Assembly (NCBI RefSeq): GCF_965276875.1
Contig: NZ_OZ255701.1
Span: 2,170,001-2,234,000, forward strand
Direction: 5' to 3'
DNA length: 64,000 nucleotides
Source of the DNA: Lichenicoccus sp965276875
GTDB taxonomy: Bacteria > Pseudomonadota > Alphaproteobacteria > Acetobacterales > Acetobacteraceae
A program made the translations under genes and the position numbers. Of the stretch, positions 1-6,660 are shown one piece after another. The notes beneath the pieces were generated by a model that saw nothing but the letters and a program-made list of their open reading frames with translations, made no database searches and was not told where the DNA came from. Position 1 is the stretch's first letter, and each line of letters begins with the position of its first letter.

Positions 1-242
1 GCGGCGAGCCCCGGTTCGACGCCGCTGCCATTGTCGGAGGGGAGCAGCAGCGTGTCGTAGAGGCTGGACAGGATCCAGATGTCGGCGTTGGCGTCGTTGA
101 ACACCGGATCGAGCAGCCGGCTGTCGAGGTAGCGGCCATAGCGCAGGACGCCGCCACGGCTCGGCAGGGGGCCTGTTGCGTCGGCCTGTCCGCAAGCGGC
201 GAGCAGGACGAAGAGTGCCAGAACAGCGGGTCGTGGGCTCAA
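1..242 (-). CDS. Solute-binding lipoprotein of an ABC transporter (5' part only)
   Basis: Only the first 80 codons are in the window; the gene runs off the left edge. A TTG start at 240-242 is preceded by an excellent ribosome site, AGGAGGAG, five bases upstream. The product opens with a lipoprotein signal: a hydrophobic stretch followed by the lipobox LLAAC at residues 17-21, so the mature protein would be lipid-anchored on the periplasmic side. After it come GGVLRYGRYLD and ILSSLYDTLL, which resemble the N terminus of family 5 (peptide/opine/nickel type) substrate-binding proteins. It diverges from the GntR regulator gene, which may control it. The substrate cannot be read from this fragment. 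Confidence 0.7.
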   Translation of the reverse strand, partial: MSPRPAVLALFVLLAACGQADATGPLPSRGGVLRYGRYLDSRLLDPVFNDANADIWILSSLYDTLLLPSDNGSGVEPGLA

Positions 243-276
243 TTCCGCTCCTCCTGGCTCAGTGTTCCAGCTAATT

Positions 277-298
277 AGAACAGTATTGAGCCGGTTCT
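277..298. promoter_or_regulatory. Inverted repeat in divergent promoter region
   Basis: AGAAC at 277-281 and GTTCT at 294-298 form an inverted repeat with a 12-base spacer, between the divergent solute-binding lipoprotein and GntR genes. Position and symmetry would suit an operator for the GntR protein, but no family consensus is matched, so this is only a candidate. Confidence 0.25.
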
Positions 299-377
299 CG
301 TATGGTCAACCTGTTTCGCGGCTTTCCGACGAAAGCCGGTAGCCTCGGCGCGGCTGCCAGCCTATGATCGTATCACT

Positions 378-1391
378 ATGTTAGAGCGGTTTAACACCAG
401 CGTGTCCGCCGACCTCGCCGCGTTCTCCGTCGATCGCGACCTGCCGGTGCCGCTCGGCACCCAATTGCGCGGGTTGATCGAGTTCGGTGTCGGGCTCGGC
501 TCGTTGCGTGCAGGCGACAGGCTGCCGTCGGTGCGCGAGATGGCCGATCATCTTGGCGTGGCGCCGATGACCGTGGCCCAGGTCTATGCCGATCTCAAGG
601 CGGCCGGCTTGATCGTCACCAAGGCGGGCTCGGGCAGCTTCGTCGCCGAAATCGCCTTCGCCCGCAGGCGGCGGCCGGCGCCGCATGGCTTTGCCCTGCA
701 CCGGGCCCTCGACGCCGTAATCCAGCAGGGCCGCGTGCTCGGCCTGCGCACCAGCGATCTCGCCGGCCTGCTCGCCGCACGCATGGCCGAGCCGTGCGAC
801 AAGCCACGCGTCGTCGTGGTCGGCCATTTCGTCTCGGCGACAGCGGCCTACTGCACCGAGATGGCGCAGGTTGTCGGCGATGCCGTGACCATCGAGCCCG
901 CAACCCTGGGGACCATCGAGGAGGACGCGCACGCGCGACAACGCGCCGCGCGCGCCGATCTGGTCATCACCTTCGCCCACCGGCGCCACGACGTCATGGC
1001 TTTGTTGCCGAACACCGCGGTCGCCGCCGTGACGTTCATCCCGGCGGCCGCGACGCGTCAGGCCCTGGCGGCCCTCGATCCGCGCGCCCGCGTCGGCCTG
1101 GTGTCGATCTTTCCCGAGTTCACGCCGCTGATGAAGGCCGGCGTGCGGCGGTTCGCGCCGCATGTCTCGGCGGTTTCGATCGCTCTTTACGGTAGCCCCG
1201 AGTTCGCCTTGATGCTGCACCGCGTTGACGTGGTGGTGTTCGCGACCGGCGCCGACGATCTCGGCCTGGTGGTGCCCGATGGCGTCGCCGCCATCGAATA
1301 CCGGCACACACCCGATGCCGGCGACGTGCATCGCCTGATCGGGCCGCTGTACGGGGACGACAGCCGGGAATCCAAGGAAGACATGCCATGA
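378..1391 (+). CDS. GntR-family transcriptional regulator
   Basis: 337 residues. Residues about 24-95 form a GntR winged helix-turn-helix: PLGTQLRGLIEFGVGLGSL, then RLPSVREMADHLGVAPMTV and the wing AAGLIVTKAGSGSFV. The remaining 240 residues contain no aminotransferase-type lysine motif and look like a periplasmic-binding-protein-like effector domain (VVVVGHFVSATAAYCTEMA onward), so this is not an MocR enzyme. Its 3' end overlaps the start of the creatininase-family gene by four bases (ATGA), so the two are probably translated together. It diverges from a solute-binding lipoprotein gene. A sensible reading is a local regulator of uptake and breakdown of one small molecule; the ligand is unknown. 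Confidence 0.85.
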   Translation: MLERFNTSVSADLAAFSVDRDLPVPLGTQLRGLIEFGVGLGSLRAGDRLPSVREMADHLGVAPMTVAQVYADLKAAGLIVTKAGSGSFVAEIAFARRRRPAPHGFALHRALDAVIQQGRVLGLRTSDLAGLLAARMAEPCDKPRVVVVGHFVSATAAYCTEMAQVVGDAVTIEPATLGTIEEDAHARQRAARADLVITFAHRRHDVMALLPNTAVAAVTFIPAAATRQALAALDPRARVGLVSIFPEFTPLMKAGVRRFAPHVSAVSIALYGSPEFALMLHRVDVVVFATGADDLGLVVPDGVAAIEYRHTPDAGDVHRLIGPLYGDDSRESKEDMP

Positions 1392-2089
1392 AGATCACAG
1401 AGACGAATTGGCCGCAACTTGATGCGGTGCTTGCCCACGAGACGCGGGCGATCATTCCGCTCGGCTGCACCGAGCAGCATGCTTTCCTGAGTCTCGCGAC
1501 TGACTCCATCCTCGCCGAACGCGTGGCAACGCAAGCGGCGGAACCGCTCGGGGTGCCGGTCTTTCCGGTGCTGCCCTACGGCATCACGCCATACTTCCTC
1601 GGCTATCCAGGCACGGTCTCGTTGCGCGTCGAAACCTATGCGCGGCTGTTGTGCGATATCCTCGACAGCCTGTCGCGGCAGGGTTTCAGGCGGTTCCTGT
1701 TCGTCAACGGGCATGGCGGCAACCAGCCCGGACAGGTCGTCGCCGCCGAGTGGCAGGCCGCCAATCCGGGTTGCACGGTCCAGTTCCACAATTGGTGGAA
1801 CGCACCGCGTACCTGGGAGGCGGTGCAGGCGGTGGACTCGGTGGCCTCGCACGCCTCCTGGATGGAGAACTTTCCCTGGACCCGTCTGGCCGGGGCCACG
1901 CCGCCCACATCCGCCAAGCCGCCGGTCGATATCGGGCGCATGCGGGCCATGACACCCGAACGGACGCGCGACTATCTGGGCGACGGCAATTTCGGCGGTC
2001 TGTATCAGAGGTCCGACAACGAGATGCTGGCGATCTGGTCGGTCGCCGTCGAGGAGACCCGCGCCATCATCGAAGGGCTTCTGGACTAG
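1388..2089 (+). CDS. Creatininase-family amidohydrolase
   Basis: 233 residues, close to the usual 230-260 of the family. The metal-binding signatures are present: GCTEQHAFLSLATDS at residues 26-40 (normally G-S-x-E-Q-H-G-x-H-L-P-x-x-T-D, with Glu29, His31 and Asp39 as likely ligands) and VNGHGGNQPG near residue 108. Family members are Zn/Mn-dependent hydrolases of cyclic amides such as creatinine, or act in cofactor biosynthesis (MftE, FAPy deformylase). The first motif departs from consensus: the second His position (GPH) is replaced by AFL, so the substrate may differ from creatinine. Translationally coupled to the upstream GntR gene. Confidence 0.8.
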   Translation: MKITETNWPQLDAVLAHETRAIIPLGCTEQHAFLSLATDSILAERVATQAAEPLGVPVFPVLPYGITPYFLGYPGTVSLRVETYARLLCDILDSLSRQGFRRFLFVNGHGGNQPGQVVAAEWQAANPGCTVQFHNWWNAPRTWEAVQAVDSVASHASWMENFPWTRLAGATPPTSAKPPVDIGRMRAMTPERTRDYLGDGNFGGLYQRSDNEMLAIWSVAVEETRAIIEGLLD

Positions 2090-2093
2090 GGCA

Positions 2094-2127
2094 ATATCCG
2101 ATCAGGTGGAGTCACCTGATCGGATAT
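2094..2127. terminator. Perfect 15-bp hairpin between convergent genes
   Basis: ATATCCGATCAGGTG (2094-2108) and its exact complement (2113-2127) flank the loop GAGT. The hairpin lies 5 bases after the creatininase stop and 24 bases past the stop of the opposing membrane-protein gene. It is followed by ATTT on one side and TTGC on the other. The outer part of the stem is AT-rich, so the hairpin itself supplies a short U-run in either direction. This suits a bidirectional intrinsic terminator. Confidence 0.75.
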
Positions 2128-2150
2128 ATTTGCCCGCTTATCGGCCCTAG

Positions 2151-2786
2151 TCAGCCGGCCAGGGAGGCGGCGATGTTCACGCCGAGGGCGATTACGGCCG
2201 TGTTGAACAAGTAGGCCACCATCGAGTGCGCAAGCACCAGCTGGCGCATGGACGCGGACCGGGTGGACACGTCGCTCACCTGGCTTGCCACCGCGATACA
2301 AAACGAGAAATACAGGAATTCCGAGTAGGTCGGGCGATCGTTGCCAGGGAAGCTCAGGCCGCTGCCGCTGCGCCAGAACTCGTGCGCGTAATGGGTGGTG
2401 AAGATCATGTGGATGAAAAACCACGACAGCACCACCGTGACTCCGGCCAGCCCCTCGATCCAGCCGGCGTGCGGTTTGCCGTGCACTTGGGCGAGCTCGA
2501 CGACGATGGCGCCGAGCGATGCCAAGGCTGCGACAATGGTTGCGGCCAGCATCCCCCAGCGGCCCTCGTCGAGCAGAGCGGAGATGCGCTGGATGCTGCT
2601 TGGGGTGGCGTGCCGAATCACGACCAGGAACGTTACAGCGTAAGCGACGACCCCGAGGTCCCAACCGATCAGCACGGCCGTCGTGGCCCGCAGCGACAGC
2701 GATGCCGTGGCGGCGGCCAGGATGCCGACAATGAGGCCGACCAGCAGAGCGGGTCGATGGCGCAGATGACGGAGGGTTTGCAGCAT
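2151..2786 (-). CDS. DUF1345 family integral membrane protein
   Basis: 211 residues, typical of DUF1345. The family signatures are visible: a short basic start (RHLRHRPALLVGLIVGILAA), the first transmembrane hairpin, WDLGVVAYAVTFLVV, then VVLSWFFIHMIFTTHYAHEF and the RPTYSEFLYFSFCIAVASQVSD block that is diagnostic for the family. About five to six membrane segments are apparent. Family function is unknown. It faces the creatininase gene across the hairpin at 2094-2127, and the next gene in the same direction begins 92 bases away, so it is probably transcribed alone. Confidence 0.8.
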   Translation of the reverse strand: MLQTLRHLRHRPALLVGLIVGILAAATASLSLRATTAVLIGWDLGVVAYAVTFLVVIRHATPSSIQRISALLDEGRWGMLAATIVAALASLGAIVVELAQVHGKPHAGWIEGLAGVTVVLSWFFIHMIFTTHYAHEFWRSGSGLSFPGNDRPTYSEFLYFSFCIAVASQVSDVSTRSASMRQLVLAHSMVAYLFNTAVIALGVNIAASLAG

Positions 2787-2878
2787 GGTGCCTTGCCGGA
2801 TTGGGGCAGGCGGGTCATAGGCGGGACAGCAGCTGCTGCCAACCTCGGCATGATGGCCGCGGGTCGGTGCACCAGCCG

Positions 2879-5800
2879 TTATGAAGCCGCCTCCGACCTC
2901 GCTGCGGCCCGCGGATCGGTGCCCCCAAGGATCCCGCGCAGGGTCTCGGCGTAGGCCTCGCGGTTGTTTTCGCGTTCGAGCCTGCGCAGCGCGCCGCGGC
3001 GGATCATGGTCCAGGTCTCCTGTTCCTCATAGAGGGTGACGACAGCGTCGGCGAAGGCCTGCGGATCCTCGATGCTGGCGGCCAGGATGTCGGCGCCGTG
3101 CGTCCAGCCGACCTGCCGGCAGAGCAGCTCGGAGGCGACCACCGGCAGACCGTAGCTGGCGGCCTCATGCACCTTGAACGGGATGCCGCCGGCGAAGCGG
3201 GTGGGGGCGACGAACACGCGGTGGCGGTCGTAGAGGGCGCTGAGGTCGTCGACGGCGCCGATCAGGTCGACGCGCGGATGGTTGCCGAGTGCCGACAGAT
3301 CGACGCCGCGTCGCACGAAGCCCGCGACGGTGAAGCGCGCCTCCGCCGGCAGCCTGCCATCGAGCAGCGGCAACACCTGTTCGATGAACCATTCCAGACT
3401 GTCGTGATTGGGCAGACCGGGATCGTGGATGGCGCCGAGGAACAACAGGTCGCGTCGCTGGCTCCAGGTCGCGGGAGTCGGCTGGATGTCCTTGACGTGG
3501 CCGAGGACCGCGACGTTGCTGTGGCCAGCCTGACGGATCAGCGCGGCGTCGGCGTCGTTCACGGCGATGATCTTCTGGCAGAAATAGGCGCAGGCGAGCT
3601 CGCGCTTCAGCGCCGCGTCCAGGCTCTCGGGCTGCGGCCGGCCGAGCACGCGGTTCTGCTCGGCGGTGCGCGGGGCTGCGACCGCCTCGGTGTCGAGCAC
3701 GAAGCCGTGCGACGGCAGGGCGGCGGCGTTCGCACCCAGGATCGGCAGCAGACGATCGAGATTGTGGGTGCGCCCGATCCAGACGACGTCGTAATAGCCC
3801 GACCGCTCCTCGATCAAGGCGGCGAGCTGCTCCATGCCGCGGTCGTAGAGCACCTCCACGGTCTCGGGCATGTCGCGGAAGATTTCGATCGGGCTGGCGC
3901 TGGCCTTGTAGATCGGAAAGACGCTGACCAGGTGCCCCAGCTCGGCCATGCTGTGGATGATGTCGTTCGAGCGGACATAGCCCGCACCCAGGTTGCGCAA
4001 CGGGATGCGGTCCTCGACGAACAGGATGCGCAAGGCGCCGGAGGGTCGTCCCAGCGCACGCGGCGAGCGCGCATGCACCGCATTGCGCGGTCCCGGCGGG
4101 TGCTGGTAGCGCAAATAGTCCAGATGCTTGGAGATGAAAATGCGATGGTTGCGGGTCATCAGCCGCTGCGAGGCGGTGGCGTCGGCTGAGCCATATTCAA
4201 AATGCTGCACCACCACGTCGGGATCGTACATCACCTTCAGGCCGCGCTTGCGTAAGCGGACGCACAGGTCGGCCTCCTCGTAATAGGCGGGGCGGTAGTC
4301 GTCGTCGAAGCCGCCGAGTGCGCGCACGATGTCGCTGCGCAGCATCAGGAACGCGCCCGAGCAGTAATCCACCTCGCGCACGAAATTGGCCTCCGGCGCA
4401 TTCGGGTCGGTGTCGCGCAGATAGCCGAAGGTGGTGCCGTCGCGCCAGATGATGGAGCCCGCCTCCTGCAGCGCGCCATTGGTGCGGATCAGCTTGCCGC
4501 CGACGGCGCCGATGTCGGCCGCACTGAACAGACGCGCTAAAGCCCGCTTGCAGGCATCGATGCCGACCAGCAAATCGTTGTTGAGATAGAGCATCGCCGG
4601 CGCGCTGACCAAAGCAAGGGCGGCGTTGCAGGCCTGCACAAAGCCGGCATTGTAGGCAAAGCGGAGCAGCTTGGCGCCGGTGACGAACCGCTCGATATGG
4701 CGCGTTTCGTCGTACGAACCGGAATCAACGAGGATCAGCTCCAGGCTTCCGGTGAAATTGGCGCGCAGCGAGGCCAGCGCCATCATGGTCAGCGCGAACT
4801 GGTTGTGCAGCACAATGATGACGCTGAGCTCGGGGATGCCTTCGACGCTGAAGTCGAGCCCCCGGCGCGCGAGCTGCGGCAGCATGTTCTCGGCTGCGCG
4901 TGCGAACAGCTGCTTGGACTGAGCCTCCGCGATCGGCTCGACGACGCGGCCGAGCGCGCCCGAGGTCAGGCGCGACAGCCAATGCGCGAACGCGTCGCGA
5001 AAGGCGCCGCCTTCGAGGTCCGCCTGCACGCGGCCGCTGAGATAATAATGTAGCAGGTCGATATCGGGATGCGGCCGGCGCCGCTCGACCGCGCCATACA
5101 TGACGAAGTGCTCGTAACAGCTACGAAACCGTCCGGCCGTGATGCCCTCAAGTACGTCCGGATAGGTGGCGCCGTAATAGGTCTCGGAGAACCATTCCAG
5201 CGGCTCGAATGCCTGCGGGCTGTCATTGCACAGGAAATGCTGCAGCGCGCAGCTCCACTCGCCCGCCTTGATCGCGTTCGCGACGTCGGGGTAGCGCTGG
5301 AGATACCAGTCAGGATCAAAGTACCATGAGACCCGGACGGCATTGCCTGTAATGTAGTCGCCAGCCAGGAACTGCGCGAACGAGCCACCGCGGTCCGGAC
5401 CGAATTTGTCGTGCGCAGGCTTGTTGTTGCGGTAGAGCATCGCATCGAACAGCCAGTGGCCGCAGCGGAACTCGCGGTCGCCCAGGGTCAGATAATGGTC
5501 ATAGCCGTTGACCAGGCCGTTGCGGTCCAGCACGCTCCGGGTGATGTCAGGATAGGATGTGAGATAGAATTTTTCCGAGAACAACCAGTGCGGCGCGCGC
5601 TGCTTGTAGCCGTCGTCGCAATAATGCGCGAACCCGCTGGCAAACGCGCCGGCGACCACGGCGGCCGCCACATCGGGGTTTTCGGCCAGATACCATTGCT
5701 CGTCGAAGAACATGTTTGGCGAGTGGCCGAAGCGGGCGCCATGCTCGCGATAGAACTGTTCGGCGTCGGCGATGCCGATTGCCTGCATCTGATCGACCGC

Positions 5801-5908
5801 CGCCGGATAGCGACGCAGATACCATTCACCATCGAAGACAGACCAGACCGGCGCGCGCGCGGGAGCCGCGCGCCCGACCCTGCCGTCCAGCGGAATCACC
5901 GACCCCAT
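2879..5908 (-). CDS. Large two-domain glycosyltransferase (GT2 + GT4) with N-terminal repeats
   Basis: 1009 residues. Residues 25-280 hold at least five copies of a motif of the form WYLxxYPDV (at about 29, 72, 114, 201 and 244), each followed by a FxxHY/H-type end; this repeat is common in front of bacterial surface-polysaccharide glycosyltransferases. A GT2 domain spans about 359-595: ELSVIIVLHNQ, ILVDSGSYDET, LYLNNDLL (the DxD-like metal site) and YYEEADLC (catalytic acid region). A GT4-type Rossmann domain spans about 626-990, with GGIPFKVHEAASYGLPVV near residue 930 as the donor-binding helix. Such proteins build surface glycans, adding two sugars or one sugar to a protein. No operon partner is adjacent. 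Acceptor and donor sugars cannot be told from sequence. Confidence 0.85.
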   Translation of the reverse strand: MGSVIPLDGRVGRAAPARAPVWSVFDGEWYLRRYPAAVDQMQAIGIADAEQFYREHGARFGHSPNMFFDEQWYLAENPDVAAAVVAGAFASGFAHYCDDGYKQRAPHWLFSEKFYLTSYPDITRSVLDRNGLVNGYDHYLTLGDREFRCGHWLFDAMLYRNNKPAHDKFGPDRGGSFAQFLAGDYITGNAVRVSWYFDPDWYLQRYPDVANAIKAGEWSCALQHFLCNDSPQAFEPLEWFSETYYGATYPDVLEGITAGRFRSCYEHFVMYGAVERRRPHPDIDLLHYYLSGRVQADLEGGAFRDAFAHWLSRLTSGALGRVVEPIAEAQSKQLFARAAENMLPQLARRGLDFSVEGIPELSVIIVLHNQFALTMMALASLRANFTGSLELILVDSGSYDETRHIERFVTGAKLLRFAYNAGFVQACNAALALVSAPAMLYLNNDLLVGIDACKRALARLFSAADIGAVGGKLIRTNGALQEAGSIIWRDGTTFGYLRDTDPNAPEANFVREVDYCSGAFLMLRSDIVRALGGFDDDYRPAYYEEADLCVRLRKRGLKVMYDPDVVVQHFEYGSADATASQRLMTRNHRIFISKHLDYLRYQHPPGPRNAVHARSPRALGRPSGALRILFVEDRIPLRNLGAGYVRSNDIIHSMAELGHLVSVFPIYKASASPIEIFRDMPETVEVLYDRGMEQLAALIEERSGYYDVVWIGRTHNLDRLLPILGANAAALPSHGFVLDTEAVAAPRTAEQNRVLGRPQPESLDAALKRELACAYFCQKIIAVNDADAALIRQAGHSNVAVLGHVKDIQPTPATWSQRRDLLFLGAIHDPGLPNHDSLEWFIEQVLPLLDGRLPAEARFTVAGFVRRGVDLSALGNHPRVDLIGAVDDLSALYDRHRVFVAPTRFAGGIPFKVHEAASYGLPVVASELLCRQVGWTHGADILAASIEDPQAFADAVVTLYEEQETWTMIRRGALRRLERENNREAYAETLRGILGGTDPRAAARSEAAS

Positions 5909-5976
5909 ATGCTCGCCTCGCTCATCCGAACCGAGGCAACATATACCGGCTCCGCAATAATACCAGCACTACGTTG

Positions 5977-6660
5977 TTATGGTGTCGTAACTTCGAGTCG
6001 GTAGCCGACCCCGGCTTCGGTCCGCAGCAGCCGCGCCGCCGGGCCGAGCTTGGCACGCAGCTGCGCCACATAGACGCGCAGATACTGCACGTCGTCGGTA
6101 TGCGCAGGCCCCCAGACCGCGGTGAGCAACTGGCGATGGGTCAGCACGCGGCCGGCATTGCGTGCGAGCAGTTCAAGCAGGCTCCACTCGCGCGGGCTGA
6201 GCGCCAGGGCTGCGTCGCCGGCACGCGCCTGCCTGCGGGCGAAGTTGATCTCGAACCCGGGCACCGCCAGCACCTCCGGCACCCCGGCCTGGCTTCTGCC
6301 GTGCCGCAGCGCCGCGCGGATGCGGGCGAGCAGTTCGCCCACCGCGAACGGCTTTTCCACATAGTCGTCGGCGCCGGCGTCCAGGGCCGCGATCTTGTCG
6401 GCCTCGCGGTCGCGCGCGGTAAGCATCAGCACCGGCACGGCGCTGAAGGCGCGTAAGCGGCCGAGCGCCTCCTGGCCGTCGAGGTCGGGCAGGCCGAGGT
6501 CGAGCAGCACCGCGTCGGGGGAGCGGCTCGCGGCAAGCCGCAAGCCTTCGGCGGCGGTGTCCGCGCGCGCCACGCTGTAGCCCGCGGCTTCAAGCGCCGG
6601 GCGCAGGAAGCGATGGATCTGCGGCTCGTCGTCCACCACCAGGATCAGCGCGCCACTCAT
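5977..6660 (-). CDS. kdpE: KdpE response regulator
   Basis: 227 residues, the normal KdpE length. An N-terminal receiver domain (residues 4-120) has VVDDE as acidic pocket, LLDLGLPDLDG with the phospho-acceptor Asp, a Thr in MLTARD and Lys in VEKPFAVGEL. An OmpR/PhoB-type winged helix follows (about 130-225, including LSPREWSLLELLARNAGRVL and YLRVYVAQLRAKL). It is the DNA-binding partner of KdpD and activates kdpFABC at low K+ or high osmolarity. The start overlaps the kdpD stop by four bases (ATGA), so the two are translationally coupled. Unlike Escherichia coli, where kdpDE follows kdpFABC on the same strand, the pair here is divergent from the structural genes. Confidence 0.95.
   Translation of the reverse strand: MSGALILVVDDEPQIHRFLRPALEAAGYSVARADTAAEGLRLAASRSPDAVLLDLGLPDLDGQEALGRLRAFSAVPVLMLTARDREADKIAALDAGADDYVEKPFAVGELLARIRAALRHGRSQAGVPEVLAVPGFEINFARRQARAGDAALALSPREWSLLELLARNAGRVLTHRQLLTAVWGPAHTDDVQYLRVYVAQLRAKLGPAARLLRTEAGVGYRLEVTTP

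Noticed and set aside
381..1331. Long minus-strand frame of 316 codons opposite the GntR gene
   Set aside because: Histidine/arginine/glycine-rich shadow of a GC-rich gene with no domain; the GntR frame has clear motifs.
3098..4189. 363-codon plus-strand frame inside the large glycosyltransferase
   Set aside because: No motif, composition typical of antisense GC-rich frames.
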